Source: Bradyrhizobium sp. Rc3b
GTDB taxonomy: Bacteria; Pseudomonadota; Alphaproteobacteria; Rhizobiales; Xanthobacteraceae
NCBI RefSeq assembly: GCF_900114915.1
Contig: NZ_FOUS01000006.1
Coordinates: 124,001 to 188,000, forward strand
DNA: 64,000 bases
Reading direction: 5' to 3'
Every line of letters begins with the position of its first letter. The first letter of the stretch is position 1. The position numbers and the translations under genes were made by a program. Shown in pieces: positions 54,823 through 64,000 of the stretch. The notes below the pieces were generated by a model, which was not told where the DNA came from, made no database searches, and saw only the letters and a program-made list of their open reading frames with translations.

Positions 54823-55056
54823 TCAGAAGATCAGGCTCTTGGCGAGCGAGGCCACACGGCTGAACCCGTCGTAGACGCCGGGTTCGAAGAACGCTGCACG
54901 CGCGAGCACGATTCCAGCCACGAGCGACCAGAACAGGCCAGTGCCGACCCGCAACAGGAGCTTTGACGCGCGCGACTTCGGCTGGGCATCCGTTGCGGAC
55001 ACCAATTGCTCGCCGAAGGGCTCAAATCCAGTGCGTTCCATAGCAGGCCAATCCAT
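54823..55056 (-). CDS. Small membrane protein, 77 aa, unknown
   Basis: A frame from ATG 55056 (alternative ATG 55041) to 54823. The product begins MDWPAMERTGFEPFGEQLVS and carries one transmembrane helix ('LLLRVGTGLFWSLVAGIVL', about 45-63). A still longer open frame to 55164 lacks coding character. The 150 bp upstream (55057-55206) hold no gene. Similar short proteins occur near rhizobial genes, in my memory, but I cannot name a family. Confidence 0.45.
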   Translation of the reverse strand: MDWPAMERTGFEPFGEQLVSATDAQPKSRASKLLLRVGTGLFWSLVAGIVLARAAFFEPGVYDGFSRVASLAKSLIF

Positions 55057-55206
55057 CAATTCGTGGCTGAAATGTCGTCTTTTCGACCCCAAACAGCAAT
55101 GGAAGCGATTGGCTTTTTTGGTCCCCCGCGGGGAAACTCCTTCCGCCGGAATGACCCCGGACAACCGTTTTCTTCTTCGGGCCTATTCGGGCACCGCCCG
55201 CCCGGC

Positions 55207-55916
<710 letters not shown>

Positions 55917-55920
<4 letters not shown>

Positions 55921-56672
55921 GCGGTCGCTCCCGCATGCTCGGTGCCAAGATAGGCCTCGATCACGGCGCTGTTGTTGCGGATCTCGTCGGGCGTGCCGGT
56001 CGCAAGAATGCGGCCATAGCAGAGCACGACGATTTTGGGCGCGATCTTGAACACGATGTCCATGTCGTGCTCGATGAAGACGACGGTGATCTTCTGGGTC
56101 TCCCAGAGCTCGCGCACCTTGTCGATCATGCGCCAGCGCTCTTCCGGCCCCATCCCGGCGGTGGGCTCGTCCAACAGCAGCACTTTTGGTTCGAGCACCA
56201 GCGCAAGGGCAATATCGAGCAGCTTCTGATCGCCGTGCGACAGTGTCGCGGCCGTGCGATGGCGTTTGCCCGCAAGGCCGAGCAGCTCCATCACGTGCCC
56301 GGCGCGGTCGCGTGTCTCCGGCAACGGAAAGCGCTTGTGCAGCACCGCGGACGAACGCTGGTCGGCGCTGACCGCAGCCAGCATGGTCTCCTGCACCGTC
56401 AGCGATTTGAAGATGCTCGCAACCTGGAATGCGCGGCCGATGCCGTGCCGGACGATCTCCGGCGGCGAGCAGCCGGCGAGATCGACGCCGTCGAGCAGCA
56501 CCTGGCCGGTGTCAGGCTTCAACGCGCCGGTGATCAAATTGAAGAACGTGCTCTTGCCGGCGCCGTTCGGACCGATCACCGCGGTAAGCGAACCGTCGGG
56601 GAAATCGAGCGAGACGTCGTTGGTTGCCTTCACGCCGCCAAAGGACTTTGCGAGGTTGCGGATCTCCAGCAT
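55917..56672 (-). CDS. livG: Branched-chain/aromatic-type ABC importer ATPase LivG
   Basis: 251 residues. Walker A GPNGAGKST (34-42), Walker B VLLLDEPTAGMGPEE, signature LSHGDQKLLDIA, in which Gly-Asp replaces the more usual Gly-Glu. The C-terminus 'GRILATGTPDEIRNNSAVIE' followed by AYLG is diagnostic for LivG. I set ATG 56672 as start; an earlier start would overlap livM. Confidence 0.94.
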
Positions 56673-56674
56673 CG

Positions 56675-57694
56675 TTAGCGGCCCTCGCCTGCGTCGCGCC
56701 GCTGCGAAAACCATTCCGCGACGAAATCCAGCAAGCCTTTGCGCAGGCCCAGCGCGAAGAACAGGATGACAACGCCGAGCACGATGCCATGATACTCGGT
56801 GAACCGCGTCACGGTGTCGTTGAGCAGCAGCAAGAGCACGGTGCCGACCATCGGCCCGAGGAAGGTTGAGACACCGCCGAGCATGTTGATGAAGATGCCT
56901 TCACCCGAGATGGTCCAATAGGCGAATTCCGGATAGGCGCCGGAAACGAACAGCGCCATCACCATGCCGCCCATTGCCGCGAACAGCGCTGCCAGCACGA
57001 ACACGGTGAGCTTGGCGCGCCAGACGTCGATACCGAGAAAGCTCGCGCGCGCGGCATTGTCGCGGATCATCCGCAACGTGTAGCCGAACGGCGATTGCGC
57101 GATCTGGCGCATCCCGAGCAGTCCGAGGATCAACAGCGCGCAACTGGCGATGTAGAGATGGACGTGGTTGGCGAGATCAATGCCGAGAAAGACCGGTCGC
57201 GGAATGCCGCCGCGCAGGCCTTGGTCGCCGCCGGTGAAGGAAGCCCAGGACAGGATGGTCGAGTGGATCAGCATCTGGAAGGCGAGCGTGACGAAGGCGA
57301 AATAGATCTCCTTCAGCCGCACGCAGATCGCGCCGATAGCGGCCGCGACGAGCGCCGTGATCGCCAGCGTCGCCACGAAGGCGACCGGAATGGGCACGCC
57401 GAGCTTCTGCATGATCAGGCCGAAACTGTAGGCGCCAAGGCCGAAGAACATGCCATGGCCGAATGAGGTCAGGCCGGTGTAGCCGACCAGGAGGTTGAGC
57501 GAGGTCGCGAATAGGCCGTAAGCCGAGCAGCGGATGACGAAATCAAGCAGCGCCTTGCTGCCCGTCAACAGCGGCACGCTCGCCAGCACGGCAAAGGCGA
57601 CCAGCGCGATCAGGACGTCGCGATAACGTTGCAGCACCGAGCCACCGCGCACGGGTGCCAGCCCTTGCGCACGTCCGGCCTCCAGCTCGGTCAT
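56675..57694 (-). CDS. livM: ABC importer permease LivM
   Basis: 339 residues, eight to ten helices. 'GLFATSLNLLVGYTGLTSFG' near residue 65 and 'FINMLGGVSTFLGPMVGTVL' near 290 are LivM signatures. It pairs with LivH. The livH stop region overlaps: the LivM start lies at 57694 within the last codons of LivH (ATGA). The stop is 2 bp before livG. Confidence 0.93.
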   Translation of the reverse strand: MTELEAGRAQGLAPVRGGSVLQRYRDVLIALVAFAVLASVPLLTGSKALLDFVIRCSAYGLFATSLNLLVGYTGLTSFGHGMFFGLGAYSFGLIMQKLGVPIPVAFVATLAITALVAAAIGAICVRLKEIYFAFVTLAFQMLIHSTILSWASFTGGDQGLRGGIPRPVFLGIDLANHVHLYIASCALLILGLLGMRQIAQSPFGYTLRMIRDNAARASFLGIDVWRAKLTVFVLAALFAAMGGMVMALFVSGAYPEFAYWTISGEGIFINMLGGVSTFLGPMVGTVLLLLLNDTVTRFTEYHGIVLGVVILFFALGLRKGLLDFVAEWFSQRRDAGEGR

Positions 57695-58593
57695 GCCGCC
57701 TCCTTGCCGAACAGGCCGGTGGGTTTCGAGACCAGCACGATCACCATGAACAGATACATCAGGCCTTCGGTGAACAGGGGAAAGCCGAGCGAGCCGAACG
57801 AGCGGATCAGGCCGAGCAGCAGCGCGCCGATCAGGGCGCCCAGGATCGAGCCCATGCCGCCGATCACGGTGACGATGAAGGATTCGATCAGCACCGAAAA
57901 TCCCATGCCGGGCGTCAGCGAGCGCACCGGTGCGGCGAGCGCACCCGCGAGCCCCGCCAGCATGCCGCCGAGCGCGAACACGCCGCCATAGATCAGGCCG
58001 GTGTTGATGCCGAGCGCGGACACCATGCCGGGATTCTGCGCGGCGGCGCGGATCACCTTGCCGATCCGGCTGCGCGACAGCCCGATGCCCAGCACAATGG
58101 CCGCGACCAGCGCGACGCCGATCAGCAGCAGATAATAAGGCGGCACCACGCCCCCGGCGATGAACAGCGGCATCACCTGGAAGGCGGAGGGCATGCCCAT
58201 CGCCTTGAATTCGGGCCCCCAGATCAGGCGCACGACATCGTCGAAAATCAGCACGAAGGCGTAGCAGACGAGGAGCTGCATCAAGACGTCCGCGCCATAG
58301 ACGCGGCTCATGAAGACCCGCTCGAAGATCAGGCCGAGAATGGCCGTGCCGGCCGCGCCCGCCAGCATCGCCAGCGCGAAGCTCCCCGTGAGCTGATAGG
58401 CGGTCATCGCGAAATAGGCGCCAAACATGTAGAAGGCGCCGTGGCTGAAATTGACCACCTTGAGCACGCCGAAGATCAGCGTCAGCCCAACCGCGACCAG
58501 GAACAGCAGCATGCCGATGATGAGGCCGCTGGTGGTTTGCGTCACCAGGCAGGCGGAACTGGAGAGGCAGCCGGCAAGCGCGTCGAGATCCAC
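57691..58593 (-). CDS. livH: ABC importer permease LivH
   Basis: 300 residues, eight helices. 'GLTLIFGVLKVVNFSHGAFY' and 'IESFIVTVIGGMGSILGALI' are LivH signatures. The N-terminus MDLDALAGCLSSSACLVTQTT is longer than in E. coli LivH but normal in rhizobial aromatic-transport homologues. Encoded 89 bp after livK. Confidence 0.92.
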   Translation of the reverse strand: MDLDALAGCLSSSACLVTQTTSGLIIGMLLFLVAVGLTLIFGVLKVVNFSHGAFYMFGAYFAMTAYQLTGSFALAMLAGAAGTAILGLIFERVFMSRVYGADVLMQLLVCYAFVLIFDDVVRLIWGPEFKAMGMPSAFQVMPLFIAGGVVPPYYLLLIGVALVAAIVLGIGLSRSRIGKVIRAAAQNPGMVSALGINTGLIYGGVFALGGMLAGLAGALAAPVRSLTPGMGFSVLIESFIVTVIGGMGSILGALIGALLLGLIRSFGSLGFPLFTEGLMYLFMVIVLVSKPTGLFGKEAA

Positions 58594-58630
58594 GAGAGCA
58601 CTTTCATTATCGGGCGCCTGACACGGCGCG

Positions 58631-58662
58631 AAAAATCAAACGAAACGGCGAAGACGGTCGCC
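58631..58662 (-). terminator. Terminator-like attenuator between livK and livH
   Basis: In the minus-strand transcript GGCGA-N6-TCGCC (58662-58647) is followed at once by the T-rich tract GTTTCGTTTGATTTTT (58646-58631). The stem is only 5 bp, so leaky termination is expected. This would give more binding protein than permease. Confidence 0.5.
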
Positions 58663-58682
58663 CGCCTCCGCCGCGCATCAGA

Positions 58683-59942
58683 TCAGGTGTAGCCCTTGCT
58701 CTTCTTCCACTCGGCCTCCAGCTCGAAGATCGTCTTCCAGTCGCCGGCCTTGACCTCCGGCACATACGGCTCCTGCGGGATCGTGGTGCCCCAGCCGATG
58801 GCGTAGCCGACCAGCGTGTGATCGTCGCCGCGCATCGTCACGGTGCCGTCGGCGCCGAACGGGCACTTGATGGTGAGGCCCTTCAGCGCCTCCGCGATCT
58901 TCTTGCCGTCGGCCGAGTTCGCCTTCTTCGAAGCTTCGGCCATCAACATGATGGCGGTGGCGTTCTCCCACGACCAGTTGGTCGGATATTCATTGTACTT
59001 CGCCTTGTAGGCGTCGCCCCAGGCGGCGTTTTCCGGCGTGGTCGGGAACGTCTTGATGTAACGGTTGCCGGAGTGGATGCCCTTGGGCAGGTTCTTCACG
59101 ACAGTGAGCGCGGTGTAGTCGGCCATGTTGACCGCGAACACCTCCATCTGGCCGAACATCGCGTAGATGTTGGCCTGATCGATATAGGAGGTGAGATCGC
59201 CGCCCCACAGGCAGGAATAAAGCGCCTGGGGTTTGGCCTGAAGGATCTTCGTCACCACCTCGGTGTAGTCGGGCTGGAACAGCTTGGGCCAGGACTCGCT
59301 GATGATCTCGACCTCGGGCGCGAAGCGCTTCAGGTACAGCGTGAACTCCGCCGTTGTGTCGCGGCCATAGGCATAATCGGGCGAGCAGGTCGCCCATTTC
59401 TTCAGACCCTTGGTCTTGGCGATCGCCGCGGCATAGCTGCCGCCGATGATGGAATCGTGCACGCCCTGTCGCGCAGTGCGGAAGGCATTGGGAATGTGCT
59501 GCTTCGGGTCCGCAGTCAGCGACGAAGTTTCCGAATTGGTGTGGATGCAGAACACGCCGAGATCGCGTGCAACCTCATGCACCGCGAAGGCGCCAGACGA
59601 GGCTTCGGCGTCGATCAGCAGTTCACAGCCATCGGTATTCACGAGCTCGCGCGCGACGCGGGCGGCTTCCTGCGGCTGGCCCTTGGAATCGCGGATCACC
59701 ATCTCGATCTGCCGGCCGGCCAGGCCGCCGGCGACGTTGACCTTCTCGACCTCGAGCATCACCGCATTGCGCGAGGACGTGCCGAGTTGCGCGACGCGTC
59801 CCGACAAAATCGTCGGCATCCCGATCTTGATAGTCTTGGCCTGAGCGCGCGCCACCCAGGGCGCGGCAAATGTCATCGCACCGGCGCCCATCAGCGCCAG
59901 TGTTGAACGGCGGCTGATGCCCGGTGTGCGGGTCCTCGTCAT
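58683..59942 (-). CDS. livK: Periplasmic binding protein of the Liv-type importer (Tat signal)
   Basis: 419 residues. The N-terminus has a twin-arginine leader (GISRRSTLALMGAGAMTFAA, cleavage after ARAQ), so it is exported folded. Peripla_BP_6 fold: 'IGMPTILSGRVAQLGTSSRN', 'VRELVNTDGCELLIDAEASS'-like region (REL...DGCELLIDAE), 'KKWATCSPDYAYGRDTTAEF'. This subgroup is usually linked to aromatic or amide substrates and not leucine. It is divergent from the acyl-CoA synthetase/monooxygenase genes, which supports uptake of an aromatic compound for that pathway. Confidence 0.9.
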   Translation of the reverse strand: MTRTRTPGISRRSTLALMGAGAMTFAAPWVARAQAKTIKIGMPTILSGRVAQLGTSSRNAVMLEVEKVNVAGGLAGRQIEMVIRDSKGQPQEAARVARELVNTDGCELLIDAEASSGAFAVHEVARDLGVFCIHTNSETSSLTADPKQHIPNAFRTARQGVHDSIIGGSYAAAIAKTKGLKKWATCSPDYAYGRDTTAEFTLYLKRFAPEVEIISESWPKLFQPDYTEVVTKILQAKPQALYSCLWGGDLTSYIDQANIYAMFGQMEVFAVNMADYTALTVVKNLPKGIHSGNRYIKTFPTTPENAAWGDAYKAKYNEYPTNWSWENATAIMLMAEASKKANSADGKKIAEALKGLTIKCPFGADGTVTMRGDDHTLVGYAIGWGTTIPQEPYVPEVKAGDWKTIFELEAEWKKSKGYT

Positions 59943-59983
59943 TTTTCCCTCCCTCTGTCGGGTCGGCGTGTCCTGATCCCTGT

Positions 59984-60013
59984 CGGAGATCGTCTCGTCT
60001 CCGTATTCCGGAG
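59984..60013. promoter_or_regulatory. Overlapping dyads between livK and the acyl-CoA synthetase gene
   Basis: CGGAGA-N8-TCTCCG (59984-60003) overlaps CTCCG-N5-CGGAG (59999-60013), giving three alternating half-sites in 30 bp. The TetR-type regulator at 61605-62252 is the obvious candidate to bind here and control both directions. Confidence 0.5.
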
Positions 60014-60114
60014 GATTTCAGAGGGCGGGGGGTGACGTCAAGCCAAAGATGAATTACGAGTCAGAATTCATCCAGGGAGGAAGCGAGGCCGGTAACAGGC
60101 CCAAGATCCGCAAA

Positions 60115-61608
60115 ATGATCAATCTTTCGAGCTTCATCGCCTTTCATGCCCGGCGCACGCCGGACCGGCCCGCGCTGAAATATCGCGGCGAGGAGATTTC
60201 CTACGCGGCGTTCGACGCGCGTGTCCGGACGGTGGCAGGCTGGCTCGCTGCGCGGGGCATCGGCGCCGGCGATGTCGTGGCCGTGCTGATGAAGAACAGT
60301 GCGGCTTTCCTGGAGCTCGTCTTCGCCGCCAGCCATCTCGGCGCGGTGTTCGTGCCGATCAACTTCCGCCTCTCCCGCGACGAGGTCGGCTACATCACCG
60401 GCAATGCCGGCGCGCGGCTTCTGATCGTCGACGAGGAATTGGCTGCGAATGCCGCGGGCACAGAGGTTGTCGTGCTCGACGAGGCCGCGCAGCAGAGCCT
60501 TACGCGTCTTGCTGGCGATGCGCCGCCCGCGCCCATGCATGTCCGCGCACCATCGGACCTGATGCGGCTGATGTATACCTCGGGCACGACCGACCGCCCC
60601 AAGGGCGTGATGCTGTCTTACGATAATTTCTACTGGAAGTCGGCCGACCAGACGATCGCGCTCGGGCTCAGCGCCGAGACGCGGCTGCTCGTCGTCGGCC
60701 CGCTCTATCACGTCGGCGCGCTCGACCTGCCCGGCCTCGCCGTGCTCTGGCATGGCGGTTTCATTCGCATCGAACGCAATTTCGAGCCGGAGACCGCGCT
60801 TGCAGCGATCGCCGAGGACAAGCTCAACGCCGCCTGGTTCGCACCTGTGATGACCAGCGCGATGCTCACCTGCCCGACGCGCGAGCGCTACGACGTCTCC
60901 AGCCTGCAATGGGCCATCGGCGGCGGCGAGAAAACGCCGGAGCTGCGCATCCGCGCCTTCGCCGAATATTTCCGCAACGCACGCTACATCGATGCCTATG
61001 GCCTCACCGAGACCGTCGGCGGCGACACCTTCATGGAAGCGGGCCGCGAGATCGAGAAGATCGGCTCGACCGGGCGTGCGATTGCCCATGTCGAGATCGA
61101 GATCCGCGACGAGGACGGCAAGGCCGTGCCGGCGAACGTTAACGGCGAGATCTGCCTGCGCGGACCGAAGATCACGCGCGGCTACTGGAAGGATCCGGAC
61201 AAGACGGCGTCCGCCTTCTTCGGCGACTGGTTCCGCAGCGGCGACGTCGGTTATCTCGATGAGGATGGCTTCCTGTATCTGACCGACCGCAAGAAGGACA
61301 TGATCATCTCCGGCGGCGAGAACATCGCCTCCTCCGAGGTCGAGCGCGTCATCTATGAATTGCCTGGGGTGCGCGAGGTCGCGGTGATCGGCCTGCGTGA
61401 CGCACGCTGGGGTGAACGGCCGGTCGCGATCGTCGTGCTGACCGAGGGCGCCAGGCTCGAGCTCCCTGCTCTCACCGAGCACTGCCGCGCGCGGCTCGCG
61501 AGCTTCAAGGTGCCGAAACAGCTGATCATCCGCGACAGCCTCCCGCGCAATCCATCTGGAAAAATTCTCAAGCGCGTGCTGCGCGCCGAACTGGAGACCG
61601 TGGCATGA
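60115..61608 (+). CDS. AMP-binding acyl-CoA synthetase
   Basis: 497 residues, class I adenylate-forming enzyme. P-loop YTSGTTDRPKGVM (154-166), with Asp160 where most members have Gly; A5 motif 'DAYGLTETVGGD'; A7/A8 'FRSGDVGYLDEDGFLYLTDRKK'-type region ('GDVGYLDEDGFLYLTDRKKD'); and catalytic Lys in the C-terminal PSGKILKR. ATG 60115 begins at the family start (MINLSSFIAFHARR); a longer start at 60049 would add 22 residues without homology. It activates a carboxylic acid, probably aromatic or fatty, to its CoA thioester. It overlaps the TetR gene by 4 bp. Confidence 0.9.
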   Translation: MINLSSFIAFHARRTPDRPALKYRGEEISYAAFDARVRTVAGWLAARGIGAGDVVAVLMKNSAAFLELVFAASHLGAVFVPINFRLSRDEVGYITGNAGARLLIVDEELAANAAGTEVVVLDEAAQQSLTRLAGDAPPAPMHVRAPSDLMRLMYTSGTTDRPKGVMLSYDNFYWKSADQTIALGLSAETRLLVVGPLYHVGALDLPGLAVLWHGGFIRIERNFEPETALAAIAEDKLNAAWFAPVMTSAMLTCPTRERYDVSSLQWAIGGGEKTPELRIRAFAEYFRNARYIDAYGLTETVGGDTFMEAGREIEKIGSTGRAIAHVEIEIRDEDGKAVPANVNGEICLRGPKITRGYWKDPDKTASAFFGDWFRSGDVGYLDEDGFLYLTDRKKDMIISGGENIASSEVERVIYELPGVREVAVIGLRDARWGERPVAIVVLTEGARLELPALTEHCRARLASFKVPKQLIIRDSLPRNPSGKILKRVLRAELETVA

Positions 61609-62252
61609 CGCAAGGCCCCGCCACCGCAAAGATCACAAAGCTCAACCGCGTCGAGCGCAACGCCTGGACCAAGCAGAAGATCTTCGAGGCCGCCACCAAG
61701 GTCGTCGGCAAGCATGGCTATGCCGAAGCCTCCGTCGCCCGCATCACCGAACAGGCCGGCGTCGCGCAGGGCACCTTCTACAATCATTTCGAGAACCGCC
61801 AGGAGCTGCTCGACCAGCTGCTGCCCAAGATCGGCCTCGACATGGTCGAGTTCATCCGCGTACGCACCGGCACGGCGGATGCGGCGCGGCAGGAGATCGA
61901 GCGCTTCGCCGCCTTCTTCGACTTCATCCGCGAGGTGCCGGAATTTTTGCGCATCCTCAACGAGGCCGAATTCTTCGCACCCATCGGTTACCAGAAACAT
62001 CTCGACAACATCTCGGTCGCCTATGTCCGCATCCTCCGCCGTGCGCGCCTTGCCGGCGCCATCGCGGATTTCAGCGACGAGGAGTTCGAGGCGATCGTCC
62101 ACATGCTGATGGGTGCGCGCGGCTATCTCAGCCGCCGCTACTCCTACTCGGCCGGCGGCGTTACCGCCGTGCCTGAGCACGTCATCTCCGCCTATCGCAA
62201 ACTGATGACGCGCGGCCTCTTCACCGGCTCCGAAGACCAGGACACGCCATGA
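61605..62252 (+). CDS. TetR-family transcriptional regulator
   Basis: 215 residues. N-terminal HTH at about 20-67 with 'ARITEQAGVAQGTFYNHFEN', and a C-terminal ligand domain. It overlaps the acyl-CoA synthetase stop (ATGA) and the monooxygenase start (ATGA), so it is co-produced with both. Likely repressor of its own operon and of livK. The ligand may be an acyl-CoA or the aromatic substrate. Confidence 0.93.
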   Translation: MTQGPATAKITKLNRVERNAWTKQKIFEAATKVVGKHGYAEASVARITEQAGVAQGTFYNHFENRQELLDQLLPKIGLDMVEFIRVRTGTADAARQEIERFAAFFDFIREVPEFLRILNEAEFFAPIGYQKHLDNISVAYVRILRRARLAGAIADFSDEEFEAIVHMLMGARGYLSRRYSYSAGGVTAVPEHVISAYRKLMTRGLFTGSEDQDTP

Positions 62253-64000
62253 ACATCGAATCTCCGCACAGGCCGCTCGACCTTGCCTCGACCATCGCAG
62301 AAGGCGACATCCGCTGCCTCCTGATGGTGCTGGTGCATATGACCGGCGACGAGAAATGGCTCGCGGCGCCGTACTTGCCCAAGCGCGACATCCGCCTCAT
62401 TCCCGATCCCGAGGCCGGCGTGCCCAAGGAAATCCAGGACGAGATCCGCGCCGCGGTGGTGAAGCTCTTCGCCAACGGCACGCCGAAGCCCGTCATCACC
62501 GACCCCGGCGACGAGCTGCTGCTGAAGATGATGCGCGGCTGCCTCGGCGAGAATGTCGCGCCGGAATACGCCCCGCTGATGCGCGAGGAGATGGGGTTTG
62601 TTGCGCGCGAGGCGCGTTGGACCAAGCAGCCATCGAGCGACAAGCTCGCGGAGCAGCACGTGCTGATCGTCGGTGCCGGCGTCTGCGCCATTGCGCTCGG
62701 CGTGGCGCTCGGTCATCTCGGCATTCCCTACACTATCGTCGAGAAGAACGCCGAGCTTGGCGGCACCTGGTGGATCAACCGCTATCCCGGCTGCGGCGTC
62801 GATACGCCGAACCATTCCTATTCTTATTCCTTCGGCTCCGGGAATGCATGGACCCGCTACTTCTGCCAGCGCGAGGAACTGCTCGGCTATCTTCAGAAGG
62901 TCGCCGAAGAATACGGCATCCGCGAGCACCTGCGCATCAAAACCGAGCTGACCTCGTCGCGCTGGGACGAAGGCAAAAGGCGCTGGATCTCGACGCTCAA
63001 GACCGAGAGCGGCGAAGAGACCTTCGAATCCACCGCGATGGTCTCGGCCATCGGCCAGCTCAACGATCCCTCCCGCGCACACTTCGAGGGCGAGGACAAG
63101 TTCACGGGAACGATCCTGCATTCGGCGCTGTGGTCCGATGACATCAACATCGACGGCAAGCATGTCGCCGTGATCGGCACCGGCGCGACGTCGATGCAGC
63201 TGGTGCCGTCGATCGCCGGCCGCGTCGCCTCGGTCACCGTCTATCAGCGCAGCGCGCAATGGGCGCGGCCGGTGAAGGGCTATGCCGATCCGATCAGCGA
63301 GGGTGCGCGCTGGCTGTTGGCGCATCTGCCTTTCTACGTGCAATGGTACCGCTTCAACATGTTCTGGCGCTATGGCGACGGCCTCTTGCCTTTCCTGCGC
63401 AAGGACCCGGCCTGGCCGCATCCCGAGCGTGCCGTCAACAAGGGCAACGACCGGCACCGCCAGGAGCTGACCGACTTCATCCTGTCGGAATTACAGGGCC
63501 GGCCGGACCTGATCGAGAAATGCGTGCCGACCTATCCGCCCTATGGCAAGCGCATCCTGCTCGACAACAACTGGTTCAAGACGTTGACGCGGCCGAACGT
63601 GGAGCTCGTCACCGACGCAATCGACCATTTCGACCAGCGCGGCATCGTAACCGCCGATGGCAATCACCGCCCTGCCGACGTCATCGTGGTCGCAACCGGC
63701 TTCAAGGTGACGGAAATGGCGGCGCGCCTCAACATCAGCGGCCGCAAAGGCAAGGATTTGCGCGAGGCCTGGAGCAACGACAATCCGACCGCGTTCCTCG
63801 GCCTCACCGTGCCCGATTTCCCCAACTTCTTCTGCATGCTCGGCCCCAACTCCGGCCCGGCGCATGGCGGCAGCGTCATCTTCCAGTCGGAATGCCAGAG
63901 CCGCTACATCGCCGCCTGCCTCGCCGAAATGATCGAGCACGACGTCGCTGCCATCGACGTCCGCCAGGACGTGCTCGACGACTACGTCCGTAAGGTCGAT
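62249..64000 (+). CDS. Baeyer-Villiger monooxygenase, HAPMO-like (partial, 3' end missing)
   Basis: The open frame runs from ATG 62249 to the window end (584 residues visible). An N-terminal helical domain of about 130 residues precedes FAD-binding GAGVCAIALG (142-151; the third Gly of the usual GxGxxG is Ala147), GGTWW (171-175), the BVMO fingerprint F285-x-G287-x3-H291-x3-W295, and NADPH-binding GTGATS (310-315). The N-terminal extension is the mark of 4-hydroxyacetophenone monooxygenase-type enzymes of about 640 residues. It converts a ketone to an ester with O2 and NADPH; the acyl-CoA synthetase and Liv-type importer fit aromatic ketone or acid catabolism. The last about 50-60 residues lie outside the window. 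The overlap with the TetR stop (ATGA) supports this start. Confidence 0.88.
   Translation, partial: MNIESPHRPLDLASTIAEGDIRCLLMVLVHMTGDEKWLAAPYLPKRDIRLIPDPEAGVPKEIQDEIRAAVVKLFANGTPKPVITDPGDELLLKMMRGCLGENVAPEYAPLMREEMGFVAREARWTKQPSSDKLAEQHVLIVGAGVCAIALGVALGHLGIPYTIVEKNAELGGTWWINRYPGCGVDTPNHSYSYSFGSGNAWTRYFCQREELLGYLQKVAEEYGIREHLRIKTELTSSRWDEGKRRWISTLKTESGEETFESTAMVSAIGQLNDPSRAHFEGEDKFTGTILHSALWSDDINIDGKHVAVIGTGATSMQLVPSIAGRVASVTVYQRSAQWARPVKGYADPISEGARWLLAHLPFYVQWYRFNMFWRYGDGLLPFLRKDPAWPHPERAVNKGNDRHRQELTDFILSELQGRPDLIEKCVPTYPPYGKRILLDNNWFKTLTRPNVELVTDAIDHFDQRGIVTADGNHRPADVIVVATGFKVTEMAARLNISGRKGKDLREAWSNDNPTAFLGLTVPDFPNFFCMLGPNSGPAHGGSVIFQSECQSRYIAACLAEMIEHDVAAIDVRQDVLDDYVRKVD

Overview
The window looks like chromosomal DNA of a Bradyrhizobium-type alphaproteobacterium. 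The evidence is high GC with GC-rich third codon positions, a norEFCBQD nitric oxide reductase cluster with FixK/NnrR-type boxes, many solute-importer operons, LysR/GntR/TetR/SorC regulators, and several families of intergenic palindromes that I recall from Bradyrhizobium genomes. The genus call rests on recognition alone. I saw no rRNA, tRNA, CRISPR or intact insertion sequence.

Layout. 0-7 kb: a secreted unknown; an orphan ABC-type binding protein translationally coupled to a large hybrid histidine kinase; a diheme cytochrome c; a small secreted beta-barrel-like protein. 7-12 kb: two LysR modules, one divergent from a VOC dioxygenase/hydrolase pair and one from an aldo/keto reductase, with a transposase scrap between them. 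12-16 kb: a low-density accessory patch with a 50-aa gene and two tandemly duplicated GGNDT-repeat (RTX-like) proteins. 16-24 kb: an amidase plus a Dpp/Opp-type importer with a divergent LysR. 24-33.5 kb: a polyol (smo-like) importer with SDR dehydrogenase, FGGY and PfkB kinases, SorC regulator and HAD phosphatase. 33.5-39.5 kb: norEFCBQD, with an unlisted-size 55-aa membrane protein gene divergent from norE. 39.6-53.6 kb: a sugar oxidation cluster bracketed by two complete importers (ChvE-GguAB type and YtfQRT-YjfF type) with mutarotase, Gfo/Idh dehydrogenase, SMP-30 lactonase, FadR-type regulator and a FAH-family dehydratase. 53.6-55.1 kb: a YeiH-family membrane protein and a small membrane protein. 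55.2-64 kb: livKHMGF, divergent from an acyl-CoA synthetase, a TetR regulator and a HAPMO-like Baeyer-Villiger monooxygenase cut by the window end.

How it works together. Most of the window is uptake plus the first catabolic steps for plant- and soil-derived compounds: peptides or amides, polyols, pentoses/galactose and probably aromatic ketones or acids. The nor block detoxifies NO during denitrification. Genes inside operons overlap by 4 bp very often. In all four importer operons where the binding-protein gene comes first or precedes the other transporter genes, an RNA hairpin or palindrome follows that gene, which fits a need for excess binding protein. The least expected items are the binding protein/kinase pair, the duplicated GGNDT-repeat genes, the small membrane protein facing norE, and the two-importer sugar cluster.
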